This document shows positions 48,065 through 58,839 of a stretch of 64,000 nt of DNA, one piece after another. The position numbers and the translations under genes are program-made. Source of the DNA: Hordeum vulgare subsp. vulgare. Taxonomy: Eukaryota > Streptophyta > Magnoliopsida > Poales > Poaceae. The stretch spans positions 201,589,689-201,653,688 of the forward strand of contig NC_058523.1 in assembly GCF_904849725.1 (NCBI RefSeq). The letters run 5' to 3'. How positions within the stretch are numbered: the stretch's first letter is position 1; every line of letters starts with the position of its first letter. Below the pieces are notes generated by a model. That model had not been told where the DNA came from, did no database searches, and saw nothing but the letters and a program-made list of their open reading frames with translations.

Positions 48065-48090
48065 ATCCATTTGACTAACAATGCTGGAAC
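47421..48090 (+). repeat. TG-rich tandem repeat, four units of ~165 bp
   Basis: Each unit has a (TG)n run, 'aacccatgcatgcgtgtgtgtggaccatgc', 'gtgcggttttc', 'cctagggtttgtcat' and 'ctgaccatgctggaatgccaaggatcgatg'. The frames through it (Cys-Val or His-Thr repeats) are microsatellite products. Confidence 0.8.
47991..48061. repeat. (TA)35 microsatellite
   Basis: An uninterrupted run of alternating T and A, 71 bases, lies in the fourth unit of the TG-rich repeat. It is likely to be length-variable between accessions. Confidence 0.95.
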
Positions 48091-49083
48091 GCCACCCTAG
48101 CTATACGTGTCATGTGTGTGTGGGGGGGGGGAGTACCATATATACGTCCATAACCTAGGTAGTAAAAATATATATGTGTGTGTGTGTGTGTATGTATATA
48201 GTTTTCTAAGCTAGGTACATGCCACATCATAGTGTTGTGCATTTCTATTTAAACACCAGACCACACCATTTTTCAATATACGTTTGGCCACATGAAGGGC
48301 GATGGTGTTCTTCTAGCCCCGCTCACCCGATCTTCGATGACACACCAACTCGTGGGATACTGTGGTCTATATATCCCTCGTGACCGACAATAATATGTGA
48401 TGGTTTGACCAAATTAAGCCATACATTCTCTTTGTTTTCTTACGATAAGTTAGGCATGGCTAAATGTGTGACAAAGTTTGAGCTAGGTCATGTGTTCATA
48501 GGATCCCCTCCTCCGACAAAGAGTGTAGGGGCAACACCCTACGTTTATGTTATGAACCATTTTCTGCCACACTAGACAATTTTAGGCATGCACACATGCA
48601 TCATGTGCCACATCAAAGTTGTGCATTGGAAATTTAAACATTACAACACCATGTTCGTACATATATAGACTTCACCCATTCCTCAGTGCAAGTATTTTTT
48701 AGAGATGTCACTACGAACTACATACATATATATATTTATATATATACAAACTTTAGAGTGTGGATTCACTTATTTTCCTCCGTACATAGTCTGTAGTGGA
48801 ATCTCTGAAAAGATTAGCAACATAGGGAGTATATAGTTGGGCCATTAAAAGGCATGGATGTGTTTTGACCCTCCCTCCTATTTGTTTCATTCACCCCAAA
48901 AGATGCTATTATATAAAATAGCAAATGAATCTCAAAAAACAACCATATATGATTGTATCCCCGACAAACATGAGTGTGCTACTCTAACCATGTGCGATGC
49001 TCTTCCGAGTAGTGGCGGCAACCCAAGTGTTAGCCAGTGCAAATGGTTATGTGCACAGTAGAAACCCAAACCCGACAGCGACC
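48091..49083. other. no gene seen; probable upstream region of the 49-kb gene
   Basis: AT-rich with short TG and TA runs (48175-48195, 48725-48745). No coding frame with features. The last 200 bp may hold promoter elements of the gene that follows. Confidence 0.4.
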
Positions 49084-49092
49084 TATAAAATA
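49084..49092 (+). promoter_or_regulatory. TATA box of the 49-kb gene
   Basis: TATAAAATA lies 77 bases before the ATG at 49161, followed by a CA-rich leader with 'accaccaccacacacacc'. The spacing is normal for a plant promoter. Confidence 0.5.
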
Positions 49093-49160
49093 GCTCGTTG
49101 CCGTCGGCTAACAACTAATTTTTTCCACCGATAGCTCTCCACCACCACCACACACACCAA

Positions 49161-49736
49161 ATGGAACTGGTACTCAACCATGGGGATGTGTATGGCGTCG
49201 TCGTGATAGTGCTGGACGACGACGTGATAGAGGATTCCCATGTGTTAGCCTCCATGGCGAGCAACGGCAAACAACCAGCTACCTTGGCCGACGATGATGA
49301 TATAGAGGATTCTGATGTCATGGCCTCCATGTCACTCAACGGTCAACTACCATCTTTCGCGGCTGTAGCCGCCGCCGCCAACACCAAATTTCAGCGTTGG
49401 ATGCAAATCACCATCGCTCGATACGTCCAGGAATTGGGCCTCGATGCGTTCCTGCATGACAAGGACGAGTTCTGTCTCAGTGTCGGTGTGGAACAATCTA
49501 TCGCATCCGCGGATGCCATCCGCAACGCAGCTAGGGATCTGAAGTGGCGAAAATGGTGAGAGAGTGCGAATTGGAACCGGGTGATGAAGAACTCAGATGC
49601 ATCGGGCAAAAAGAAGCGGGAGTAGGACCAGAAGGCAGTGGAGTAGGCCGCTGTGTGCATCTCAGCTAGGTTGGATGCTGGTGCAGGCCTTGTAGCTGTG
49701 GCCCCAGCCATGGTAATAGCGGCCACGGCGACCAAG
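49161..49736 (+). pseudogene. plant gene of unknown function, stops in frame and cut by CACTA-3
   Basis: The frame opens at MELVLNHGDVYGVVV. It has an internal duplication of about 22 residues (DDDVIEDSHVLASMASNG and DDDDIEDSDVMASMSLNG), an Ala-rich piece and a helical part (FQRWMQITIARYVQELGLDAFLHDKDEF, then ASADAIRNAARDLKWRKW). It stops with TGA at 49557-49559, but the same frame stays readable for another 180 bases (ESANWNRVMKNSDASGKKKRE) with TAG at 49623 and 49644, right up to the CACTA-3 terminus at 49737. All three stops could come from C-to-T changes (CGA, CAG). I do not recognise the family. The C-terminal end is lost to the right of CACTA-3, outside the window. Confidence 0.6.
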
Positions 49737-50385
49737 CACTACCGGAATCTGAGACTTTGCCGTCTACCATGGCGGACGGCAAAGGGGGCCACCCCGGACA
49801 GCAAAGGCCTTTGTTGTCCGTCAGCAGACGGCAAACTGGATGAAAAACAAAAATCCGGTGAAGGGCCTCTTTGCCGTCTGCATTGGGACAGCTGACGACA
49901 AAGGATCTTTGCCGTGAGGGGGCTAACGGCAAAGAATATGGGACGGCACATCTGCGGGCACCTCCGTCAAGTGCTAACGGCAGCCTGCTTGGCACATCTG
50001 CAGGCACATCCTTGCCGTCCGCCCTTTTCCCCTCTGCCGTTAGCCATGCTGGTGGACTGACGGCAAAGGCACCGCCAAAGCCCCTCTCATTTGCCCCTTT
50101 GCCATCTTCCCTTTGACCCTTTGCCATCTTCCCTTTGCCCCTTTGTCGCCTGCCGTGCTGGTGGGCTGACGACAAAGGTACCAGCAAAGCCCCTCTCACT
50201 TGCCCCTTTGCCGTCTGCCCTTTTAACCTTTGCCGTCTGCCCTTTTAACCTTTGTCGTCTGCCCACTAGCACGGCAGACTGCGAAGGGGGGACCCAATTT
50301 GATTCAACAGGCCAATTTGGGCCCTTTGTCGTCTGTTGTAGCTCCTTTGCCGTCGGTGGGCACACGGCAAAGGCTCCAAACTGCC
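49737..50385 (-). repeat. sub-terminal repeats of CACTA-3
   Basis: More than fifteen copies of tttgccgtctgc or its complement gcagacggcaaa lie in both orientations. The frames through them are repeat products. They are presumed binding sites of the transposon protein. Confidence 0.85.
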
Positions 50386-50835
50386 ACTGTTTATTTTATT
50401 TTTAATAATATCCAGCAATTTCACACAAATCAGGAATATATTTCACACAAACTGCCCCAAATGACATAATATATTTCACACAAATGCTCCAAATGACATA
50501 ATATATTTCACCCAAACTACCCATACTCATAACCATATTAAAATAAGTTTCATCCATAATACATACATATTATGCAAATTTCATCCGTACCAAACCATAT
50601 ATTACACTAGTTTCAACCATACATACAAAGTTTCATATCCTTTTACTACAATAATTTCAATCCAAGCTTCTATGAAGCCATTTTAGAGGAAACCATATTG
50701 AAGCACTCCACCAATATAATCCAAGCTTCCATGAATTGAATGTAATAAGTTAGAAGAACAAGACTAGATGAAGAGGAGAAGAAATAAGTAAGTTTCATAT
50801 CCATTTAGCTCCAAAAAGACATACTTAGCTAATTT
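50386..50835. other. AT-rich spacer in CACTA-3
   Basis: Repeated 'atatttcacacaaa' and 'tttcatccataatac' words. No gene. Confidence 0.5.
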
Positions 50836-50836
50836 A

Positions 50837-51062
50837 GCTCCGAAAAGAGGAGAAGAGGAGAAATGAAAAGAAGGAAGAAGAAGAAGAAGAGAAGAAGAAG
50901 AGAACACGAACAAGAAGAAGGAGAAGAAGAAGGAGGAGAAGAAGGAGAAGAAGGCTCCTCCTTCTCCTTCTCCTTCTACTTCTCCTTCTCTTCTTCTTCT
51001 CTTCTTCTTCTTCTTCTTCTTCCTTCTTTTCATTTCTCCTCTTCTCCTCTTCTTGGAGCTAA
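50837..51062. repeat. GAA/TTC palindrome 1
   Basis: A purine arm ('agctccgaaaagaggagaag...gaagaagg') is followed directly by its pyrimidine complement ('ctcctccttctcc...ctcttcttggagct'), centre near 50955. Outside the low-complexity core the outer arms also pair (aggagaaatgaaaagaagg with ccttcttttcatttctcct). Confidence 0.85.
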
Positions 51063-51309
51063 ATTATCTACGTATGTCTTTTTGGAGCTAAATGGGATAA
51101 TTATGTCATTTTAGAGGAAAACAAGCTAAGTATATAATATGCATGAGCTAACCAAGGTTCTTATGCCATTATGAGCTTATTATGTCATTTTGGGGCCAAA
51201 TTAGTCATTTTAATGAGCTAACCAAGGTTCTTATGATGTTTTTACCTAACTAAGCTAATTATGTCATTTTGGAGGATAATTAGCTAAGTACGTCTATGTT
51301 GGGGAAAAT

Positions 51310-51558
51310 AAGCTACGTAGAAGAAGAAAGAGAAGAAGAGGAGAAGAAAAAGAAGAATAAGAAGGAGGAGGAGGAGAAGGATAAGGAGAAGGAAGATGAG
51401 AAGAAGAAGAAAAGAAGAAGGAAAAGAAGGAGAGAAGAAGAAGGAGGGATCCTTCTCCTTCTTCTCCTTCTCCTTCTTCTTCCCTTCTTCTTCTCTTCTT
51501 CTTCTTCTTCGTTCTTTTCATTTTTCCTCTTTCTTCTCCTCTTGTCCCCTTCTTCGGG
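51310..51558. repeat. GAA/TTC palindrome 2
   Basis: A purine arm to about 51448 and a pyrimidine arm to 51558. The centre is an exact aggatcct (BamHI-like) motif. The frames through it are Glu/Lys or Ser/Phe low-complexity products. Confidence 0.85.
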
Positions 51559-52667
51559 CTAAATTAGCTAATTATGCCTTTTTGGAGCTAATTATGTCAT
51601 TTCGAGGATAATTAGCTAAGTATAGGTAATGTTTTTTTAAATAGACCATTTTGGACCTAACTAAGCTAATTATGTCATTTAGGTGGAAGTCTAGCTAACT
51701 ATAGGTCATTTCGGAGCTAACTTGGGTAAAATATGTCATTCGAGAGCAAACTATGCTTATTAAGCCATTTCGGATCTAGCTAAGATACTTATAGGCCATT
51801 TAATACCTAAGATAGGGGGAATAGGTCATCTTGGAGGTAAGTTAGACGTATTATGTCATTTAGGAGAGAACTTAGCTAAGTATAGGTCATTTTTTATTAA
51901 ATAGGTCATTTTGGAGCTAACTAAACTAATTATGTCATTTAGGTGGAAGCCAAGCTAACTATATGTCATTTTGGAGCTAACTTGGGTTAAATCTATCATT
52001 TTGGAGGATAATTAGCTAAATATATGTCATTTTTATTAAATAGACAATTTTGGAGCTAACTAAGCTAATTATGTCATTTAGGTGGAAGCCTAGCTAACTA
52101 TAGGTCATTTTGGAGCTAACTTGGGTAAAATATGTCATTCCGGAGCAAAACTATGCTTATTAAGCCATTTTGGATCTAGCTAAGTTAATTATAGGCCATT
52201 TATTACCTAAGTTAGGGGGAATAGGTCATCTTGTAGCTAAGTTAGCCTTATTATGTCATTTAGGAGAGAACTTAGCTAAGCATAGGTCATTTTTTTATTA
52301 AATAGGTCATTTTGGAACTAACTAAGCTAATTATGTCATTTAGGTGGAAGCCAAGCTAACTATATGTCGTTTTGGAGCTAACTTGTGTTAAATATGTCAT
52401 TTTGGAGCTAACTATGCTTATTAAGCCATATTGGAGCTAAATTGGCTAATTATATCATTTAGGTGGAAGCCAAGCTAAGTATATAACATTCATGAGCTAA
52501 CCAAGGTTCTTATGCCATTTTGAGCTTATTATTTCATTTTTGAGCTAAATTGGTCATTTTAATGAGCTAACCAAGGTTATTATAATGTTTTCACCTAACT
52601 AAGCTAATTATGTCATTTTGTAGGATAATTAGCCAATTTAGTCTTAGTTGGATGAGTCTAAGATACA

Positions 52668-52946
52668 TAGAAGAAGAGAAAGAGAAGAAGCAAGAAGAGA
52701 AGAAGAAGGAGAAGTAAAAGAAGAAGGAGGAGGAGAAAGAGAAGGAAGAGGAGAAGAAGAAGAAAAGAGGAAGGACAAGAAGAAGGAGAAGGAGGAGAAG
52801 AAGGAGAAGGAGCTTCTCCTTCTCCTTCTTCTCCTTCTTCTTCCTCCTTCTACTTCTCCTTCTTTCTCTCTTCTCCTTCTCTTATTCTTCTTCTTCCTTC
52901 TTTTCATTTTTCCTCTTTCTTCTCCTCTTGTCCCCTTCTTCGGGCT
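52668..52946. repeat. GAA/TTC palindrome 3
   Basis: A purine arm (gaagaagagaaagagaagaag...) and a pyrimidine arm, centre near 52810 (gagcttctcc). Confidence 0.85.
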
Positions 52947-53681
52947 CAATTAGCTAATTATGCCTTTTGGAGCTAATTATGTCATTTTGGAGGATAATTA
53001 GCTAAGTATATGTCATTTTTATTAAATAGACCATTTTGGAGCTAACTAAGCTAATTATGTCATTTAGGTGGAAGCCTAGCTAAATATAGGTCATTTTGGA
53101 GCTAACTTGGGTAAAATAGGTCATTCGGGAGCAAACTATGCTTATTAAGCCATTTTGGATCTAGCTAAGCTAATAACAATCCATTTAATACCTAAGTTAG
53201 GGGGAATATGTCATATTGTAGCTAAGTTAGCCTTATTATGTCATTTAGGAGAGAACTTAGCTAAGTATAGGTCATTTTCTATTAAATAGGTCATTTTGGA
53301 GCAAACTAAGCTAATTATGTCATTTAGGTGGAAGCCAAGCTAACTATATGTCGTTTTGGAGCTAACTTGGGTTAAATATGTCATTTTGGAGCTAACTATG
53401 CTTATTAAGCCATATTGGAGCTAACTATGCTAATTAAACCATATTGGAGCTAAATTGGCTAATTATATCATTTAGGTGGAAGCCAACTAAGTATATAATA
53501 TTCATGAGCTAACCAAGGTTCTTATGCCATTTTTAGCTTATTATTTCATTTTTGAGCTAAATTGGTCATTTTAATGAGCTAACCAAGGTTCTTATGATGT
53601 TTTCACCTAACTAAGCTAATTATGTCATTTTGTAGGATAGTTAGTCAATTTAGTCTTAGTTGGATGAGTCTAAGATACGTA

Positions 53682-53965
53682 GAAGAAGAGAAAGAGAATT
53701 AGCAAGAAGAGAAGAAGAAGGAGAAGTAAAAAAGAAGGAGGAGGAGGAGGAGAAGGAGGAGGAGAAGGGGAAGGAAGAGGAGAAGAAGAAGGACAAGAAG
53801 AAGGAGAAGGAGGAGAAGGAGCTTCTCTCCTCCTTCTCCTTCTTCTTCCTCCTTCTCCTTCTCCTTCTCCTTCTTCTTCTTTTCTCCTTCTCTTCTTCTT
53901 CTTCTTCTTCTTCTTCCTTCTTTTCATTTTTCCTCTTTCTTCTCCTCTTGTCCCCTTCTTCGGGC
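53682..53965. repeat. GAA/TTC palindrome 4
   Basis: The same design as palindrome 3 and part of the same ~1-kb unit; centre near 53822 (gagcttctc). Confidence 0.85.
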
Positions 53966-54440
53966 TAAATTAGCTAATTATGCCTTTTTGGAGCTAATTA
54001 TGTCATTTTGGAGGATAATTAGCTAAGTATATGTCATTTTTATTAAATAGACCATTTTGAAGCTAACTAAGATAATTATGTTATTTAGGTGGAAGCCTAG
54101 CTAACTATAGGTCATTCCGGAGCTAACTTGGGTAAAATAGGTAATTCCGGAGCAAACTATGCTTATTAAGCCATTTTGGATCTAGCTAAGCTAATTATAG
54201 GCCATTTAATACCTAACTTAGGGGGAATAGGTCATCTTGGAGCTACTAAGCCTTATTATGTCATTTAGGGGAGAACTTAGCTAACTATAGGTCATTTTTT
54301 AGTAAATAGGTCATTTTGGAGCTAACTAAGGTAATTATGTCATTTAGGTGGAAGCCAAGCTAACTATATGTCGTTTTGGAGCTAACTTGGGTTAAATATG
54401 TCATTTTGGAGCTAACTGTGCTTATTAAGCCATATTGGAC

Positions 54441-54766
54441 CATTATGCGGTTGTTCAGCAAAACACTTGAAATAACATACCATTATCGTCATCACGACGG
54501 TGAAGCACGGTGGCTCTGGCTTGTTTCAGCTAGAGAAGGCTTCCCTTTAGAAGGCTCCACTGTAGAAGGGTCGTGCGATGCGTTTCGGGAGATATTTTGC
54601 AGCAAACATCATTTGCAATCTATCGTTAGCATGAGGACACTCTTAAGATCACTGCGCTGAAATGAAACTCATCGTCCCCGCCATATTAATGACTGGCATC
54701 GCCAGAGGGAATTGGCCGGTCTTCTCGCACATAGACTGTACATTTGGTTTCGATGAGTCAAACTTT
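54441..54766. other. 3' flank of CACTA-3 ORF2, no gene recognised
   Basis: Unique sequence between the satellite array and ORF2. Short frames on the plus strand (for example 54376-54660) have no features. It is probably the 3' untranslated part of ORF2. Confidence 0.4.
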
Positions 54767-56401
54767 TTAGTTATTAATGAAACAGACATTAAAATGCAAG
54801 ATTTGAAATATAGTGAAGAAGAAACTTACCACGAAGAGCTCGTATATGGCCCTGTTAGACGCATCATTCCGTGCCCTCTCCGCCTCCACCAATGCAGTCG
54901 TCCTCTCCTCCAGCTCCCTCATCTCCTTATCCTTCTCCGCCATAACTACCTGCATTGCCTCTCTCTCTTTCAGAATATCAACCTGCAACACAACTCGTTG
55001 TTAGCATTGTAATCATATTGGTTCCAACGCACAACATAATGCGGAAAGATAGTTGAGTACATTAAACTAACCTCGATGGCGAGCTCTACTGGCCGTGGAC
55101 GAGGTGTTATCTCAGGACAGGAGCTCGTTTGGTGTGCCTTTATCTGCCGGAGAGTGGTAGGACAACGTATAAGGCCGTCTCCATTGGCGCCTCCCGTTGC
55201 CAGCTATCATCACCAGCTCTGGATCAATAGGCCCCTCGCTCGGGTTAAAGTCCTCCCCTTTCCTTGCCTTCCTGTGATCTATGTACTTCACGAGCTTGTG
55301 GTGGGAGGAGATGTTGGTGAAGTTTTCTGGATGCTCGAGGTCAGACTCACAGAATGCCTTGCCTTCTTGTACGAGGCAGTATGGGCCATCGCATACAGGT
55401 CGTACATCTGTGGCACCTCCGTCTTATTGTGACACGCCTAATAGAGAGAGAGAGGAAAATTGTATTAGTAAAGGGCTCAAGATAGCATTAAGAATGAATT
55501 GCATGAGGCATGAAGAAAACAACATACCCAGTTCTCTCCAAATTGGATTAAGTTGATGCTCCCTTGATGGTGTGGCACTCCAACCATTTTTCCACGCCTC
55601 TCCTTGGCGTTGTTGTGGCTAGCCTCCCATGTTTCGGAGCACCACTGATCCACCAAGGCCTCCCAAAATCCATCTTATCCACACACCATCTCGGAGGCAC
55701 CTATGTTAATAAAGAGAAATTTGAGCGCGTAAGAACCAAATCAAGGAAACTAACGACAAAGTCTTAATAATATGTAATTACCTTCATGTAATGCTCCTTC
55801 TCCATCTTAGAATCACGGCACTTCGCCTTGTCCTTCCTAATACGCCGCGAGGCATAGTAGTCTCGAACAGCCTGCACCCGACCCTCGTGCCGAATGTTTT
55901 GAAGTAGGCGGTGACATTCGGTTTCGATAACCTTTGTCGCGTCCTCCTCGTATCCCTCCTCACACCTGTCGTAGGTCTGCAAACAAGACACCACCATATA
56001 ACTAGCTATGGTTGATTTATAATTGTGTGAAGGAGAAATTACCCAGAACTGTCGGATCACCATGTCAGCCCTCATGTGGCACAAAACACCGTCGATGTCC
56101 ACCTACGGCGGGGCCGGGGCACCCAAGTAGTGCTCCCAGGTCATTCCTACCTCCTCTGGTAAGTTTTGACGGCAAAGCACACCAAGGACGCTGTTGGGCT
56201 TGCGGACACCCTTGGCAACAATCCAACCCCTACGGTATGACAAATTAAAGCCAAAATATTAGATATTTGAGAAAACGTGAAGGCAAAAGGTTAAATAAGA
56301 GTAAATTAACTTACTTGTCCCCATTTGGATTTATCGACCTCCTCTGCTCGCGGGTCGCCGGCACGAGCGGGAGCCCCGAACTACCATGCTGGTAGATCGT
56401 A
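54767..56401 (-). pseudogene. CACTA-3 ORF2: plant En/Spm transposase-like protein (multi-exon, cut by CACTA-2)
   Basis: Exon-like blocks on the minus strand appear in order. PATREQ-type codons near the CACTA-2 edge (56370-56320) end in a GT donor. GVRKPNSVLGVLC and EVGMTWEHYLGAPAPP lie at 56230-56105, then VDIDGVLCHMRADMVIRQFW. QTYDRCEEGYEEDATKVIETECHRLLQNIRHEGRVQAVRDYYASRRIRKDKAK follows (55980-55785). MDFWEALVDQWCSETWEASHNNAKERRGKMVG lies at 55680-55580. DLEHPENF...FNPSEGPIDPELVMIAG lies at 55350-55220. A coiled-coil end (EREAMQVVMAEKDKEMRELEERTTALVEAERARND) closes it. This is the PF03004-type CACTA protein. Stops between blocks are mostly introns, but the joined frame also has a TAG just left of CACTA-2. 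Confidence 0.75.
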
Positions 56402-56439
56402 CACTACTAGGAAAAGGGCTATAGATGATATAGATACTA

Positions 56440-56880
56440 ATGGCGCACCACACAAGCAGTGCGCCACTACTATATAGTAGTGGCGCACCATGTGAGGTGT
56501 GCCATTAGTGTGATGGACACTAATGGCGCACCACACACTCGGAGCGCCACTACTATATTTTTTTATTTTTATTTTTTTGCAAAACTACTAATGGCGCACC
56601 AGCAGCTGGTGCACCATTAGTAACCAGGGTTACTAATGACGCATCTGTTAGTAGTGCGCCACTAATATAATTTTTTTTTTGGTTTTTTTCCAAACTACTA
56701 ATGGCGCACCACAGCTAGTGCGCCATTAGTAACTAGTGTTACTAATGGCGCATCTGTTGGTGGTGCGCCACTACTATTTTTTTTATTTTTTTTGCATAAC
56801 TACTAATGGCAGACCAGAGGAGGTGCGCCATTAGTAAGCAGGATTACTAATGGCGCACCCCCTGGGATGCGCCATTGCTA
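56440..56880 (+). repeat. left sub-terminal array of CACTA-2
   Basis: About ten alternating 'taatggcgcacc' / 'ggtgcgccatta' units, separated by T-rich spacers. The first 120 bases align with the left end of CACTA-1. Confidence 0.85.
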
Positions 56881-57163
56881 TTACATGAAAACTGCCACTG
56901 AGTGGCCCCGCCCCCCTCAGCAAATCCGTCTCCCCCACCCGCATCTCATTCCCCCCCGACCGACCGGCTAGGGTTTCCTCCCGCCGCCGACCGCCGCCCG
57001 CCGATCGCCGACGGCCACGTCTCTCGACCCCCACCCTGCCAGATCCTCCACCTCGTCCGTCCACCTTGCCGTCGGCCGAGATAAGCGCCTTCCCTCATCC
57101 TTGGCACCCTCTGAACTGTAGTGCTAGCCCATCTCCGCCCCGCCGCTGCTCCTCCGCATCGCA

Positions 57164-57602
57164 ATGCACGAAGCAGAGCGCTCGCGGTACCGGCGGCGGG
57201 CGAGCGCGGCCTTCCCCGTGCCCCTTCTGCTGCTCGCGCACGCTCTGCTCGCCGGGGGCGCCAGCGGGCAGCCGCAGCGGCCGATGCCACCGGAGCTGAG
57301 GGCCGTGGAGGCGCAGCTCACGGCGCTCACCAACGACGTCGCCCAAACCATCTCCGACCGCTTCAGCTTTTGCTTCTCCAACACGTGAGTAGACCACTCC
57401 GCCCTAGCTCCTCCTCCATTTCTGCCTCCGTCGGTGTTCTGTTTTCCCGTCGGGTTCCGTCGGTGGTCGAAGGAGACTGACCTGACCTTGGTTGCGTTTT
57501 GGCCGGCCGGTCGGTGGTTCGCGCAGGCAGGAGGACTGGAATGGCGCCTTAAACTACACCTCCGACCTCGGCTTCATCCAGCGCTGCCAAGCCCAAACCA
57601 GA
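57164..57602 (+). pseudogene. captured 5' exons of an ABCG (WBC) transporter-like gene
   Basis: The ATG at 57164 opens an exon with a signal-peptide-like N-terminus (RRRASAAFPVPLLLLAHALLAGGASG) and ELRAVEAQLTALTNDVAQTISDRFSFCFSNT. It has a GT donor at 57385 (acac|gtgagt) and a matching acceptor at 57526 (gcgcag|g). The joined frame continues TQEDWNGALNYTSDLGFIQRCQAQTRG. The order 'RFSFC....DWN.A.N..S.L.F...C...T.G' is the extracellular N-terminal region of ABCG24/ABCG28-type half transporters. Only about 100 residues are present. The frame then passes into unrelated sequence, so there is no ATP-binding cassette and no transport function. It may still be transcribed from the GC-rich upstream piece, which looks like a captured promoter and leader. 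Confidence 0.62.
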
Positions 57603-57714
57603 GGACATTATTTCAGGAAGTTGAAATCATGCACTATACAACAGAATGAAATTACCCATTATGTCAGATTTTTTGTAAACCTATTAATTGAACTGTTTCT
57701 CGTACTTACCGCAG

Positions 57715-58839
57715 AGAGGTGAAGCTAAACTTCTTACAGAAGATTGGGAAGGTGCGGTTGAGGACCTAAAAGACGCTGCCCAGAAATCCCCACAGGTGAA
57801 TTTTATGCAATTTTGCTTTGTTGTCCTTGAGTAATACTCGTAGTATATCATAGCTGGCATGAGTATATCTTTTTTTCTTTTGTTCCAACTGAAGGAGCCT
57901 AAGCTCCCAGTCTGTCAGAGCATGCCAATTTGAATTTCCCGCGTCTTGTTGTATTTGATTTACTCTCTAATGATGTGCTTCTGTTGGCGTGCATCTTGTT
58001 ATTCCTATTTCCATTAGGCTGAATACAGTTGTGTTCTGAGTGGTCTGGATACAGTTAGGCTCAGTAGTGGTCTGGATATAGTTTCCCAGTGGACAAATCA
58101 TGCGTTTAACTGCTTGGATGGATGATGTACAAAACAATAGATCCTACATTAGCTAGACTTTAGTATAATATGCAGGTTGCAACTTGTGGTTAATAGTGAG
58201 CGATCATGTAGATTGTTCGAAGAGACTCTCTGGCTAAGGTTACGCACACAGTAGAAACTCTGCTGCCATGCCCTGTTTCCTGTCCCTGTCCTTTATTATC
58301 TGTTCTTTGAAATTTAAAACTAAAAGGATCGATAATGCATCTGCAATTGACAGTTTTACTAATGTTGTCCTTGCAAGCTTGGTTTTTGGCTCGTGTGAAC
58401 AAATAAACTGTGGTCTGATGGCAAGTTTTCTATTGACGCTGACTCAGGACATGGCAATCCGGGAAGCGCTCATGAAAGCTGAAAGGCAGCTGAAGCTGAG
58501 CAAAAGGAAAGACTGGTACAAAATCCTTGGCATTTCAAAGACAACATCGGCCACGGACATCAAGCGCGCGTACAAGAGGTTGGCGCTGCAGTGGCACCCG
58601 GATAAGAATGTGGAGAACCATGAGGAGGCGGAAAACATGTTCTGAGAGATCGCCGCCGCATATGAGGTACTGTTTCTGTTTCGAGTGATGACTGATGAAT
58701 AGCAAAAGGGAAAAATAAAAACAATTAGACACAACAAGATTGATTGAACAAAAGGTGCGCAGCTTAGATATGATTTTGTTTTTAATTGTATGCGCGTCGT
58801 GTGTGTGTGTGTGTGCAGGTGCTTAGCGACGAGGAAAAG
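57715..58839 (+). pseudogene. captured exons of a P58IPK/DNAJC3-like co-chaperone gene
   Basis: Three exons keep their splice sites. Exon 57715-57795 encodes GEAKLLTEDWEGAVEDLKDAAQKSPQ, the end of a TPR repeat. Exon 58448-58666 encodes [54 protein letters not shown], a J domain with the catalytic HPD. Exon 58819-58839 encodes VLSDEEK and is cut there. P58IPK proteins act in the ER lumen, with TPRs that bind clients and a C-terminal J domain that drives BiP. Only the last TPR piece and most of the J domain remain. A TGA at 58643-58645 replaces the usual Arg (NMF*EIAAAYE), one C-to-T change from CGA. The fragment joins unrelated sequence after 58839. Confidence 0.82.

Larger units (their letters stand above)
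51063..54440. repeat. satellite-like array in CACTA-3 with ~1-kb higher-order repeat
   Basis: Short words such as 'ttttggagctaactaagctaattatgtcat' and 'ttaggtggaagccaagctaacta' repeat dozens of times. They are organised in a longer unit: 'gtcttagttggatgagtctaagatac' followed by a GAA palindrome occurs at 52641 and again at 53653, 1012 bp apart. No coding capacity. Confidence 0.85.

Noticed and set aside
47431..48074. Cys/Val and His/Thr-rich frames
   Set aside because: Products of TG/CA microsatellites.
49666..50405. Overlapping frames on both strands at the end of CACTA-3
   Set aside because: They read through the tttgccgtctgc repeats and stop at repeat borders.
50764..53968. Glu/Lys-rich and Ser/Phe-rich frames in CACTA-3
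   Set aside because: They are translations of GAA/TTC palindromes and differ in frame between copies.
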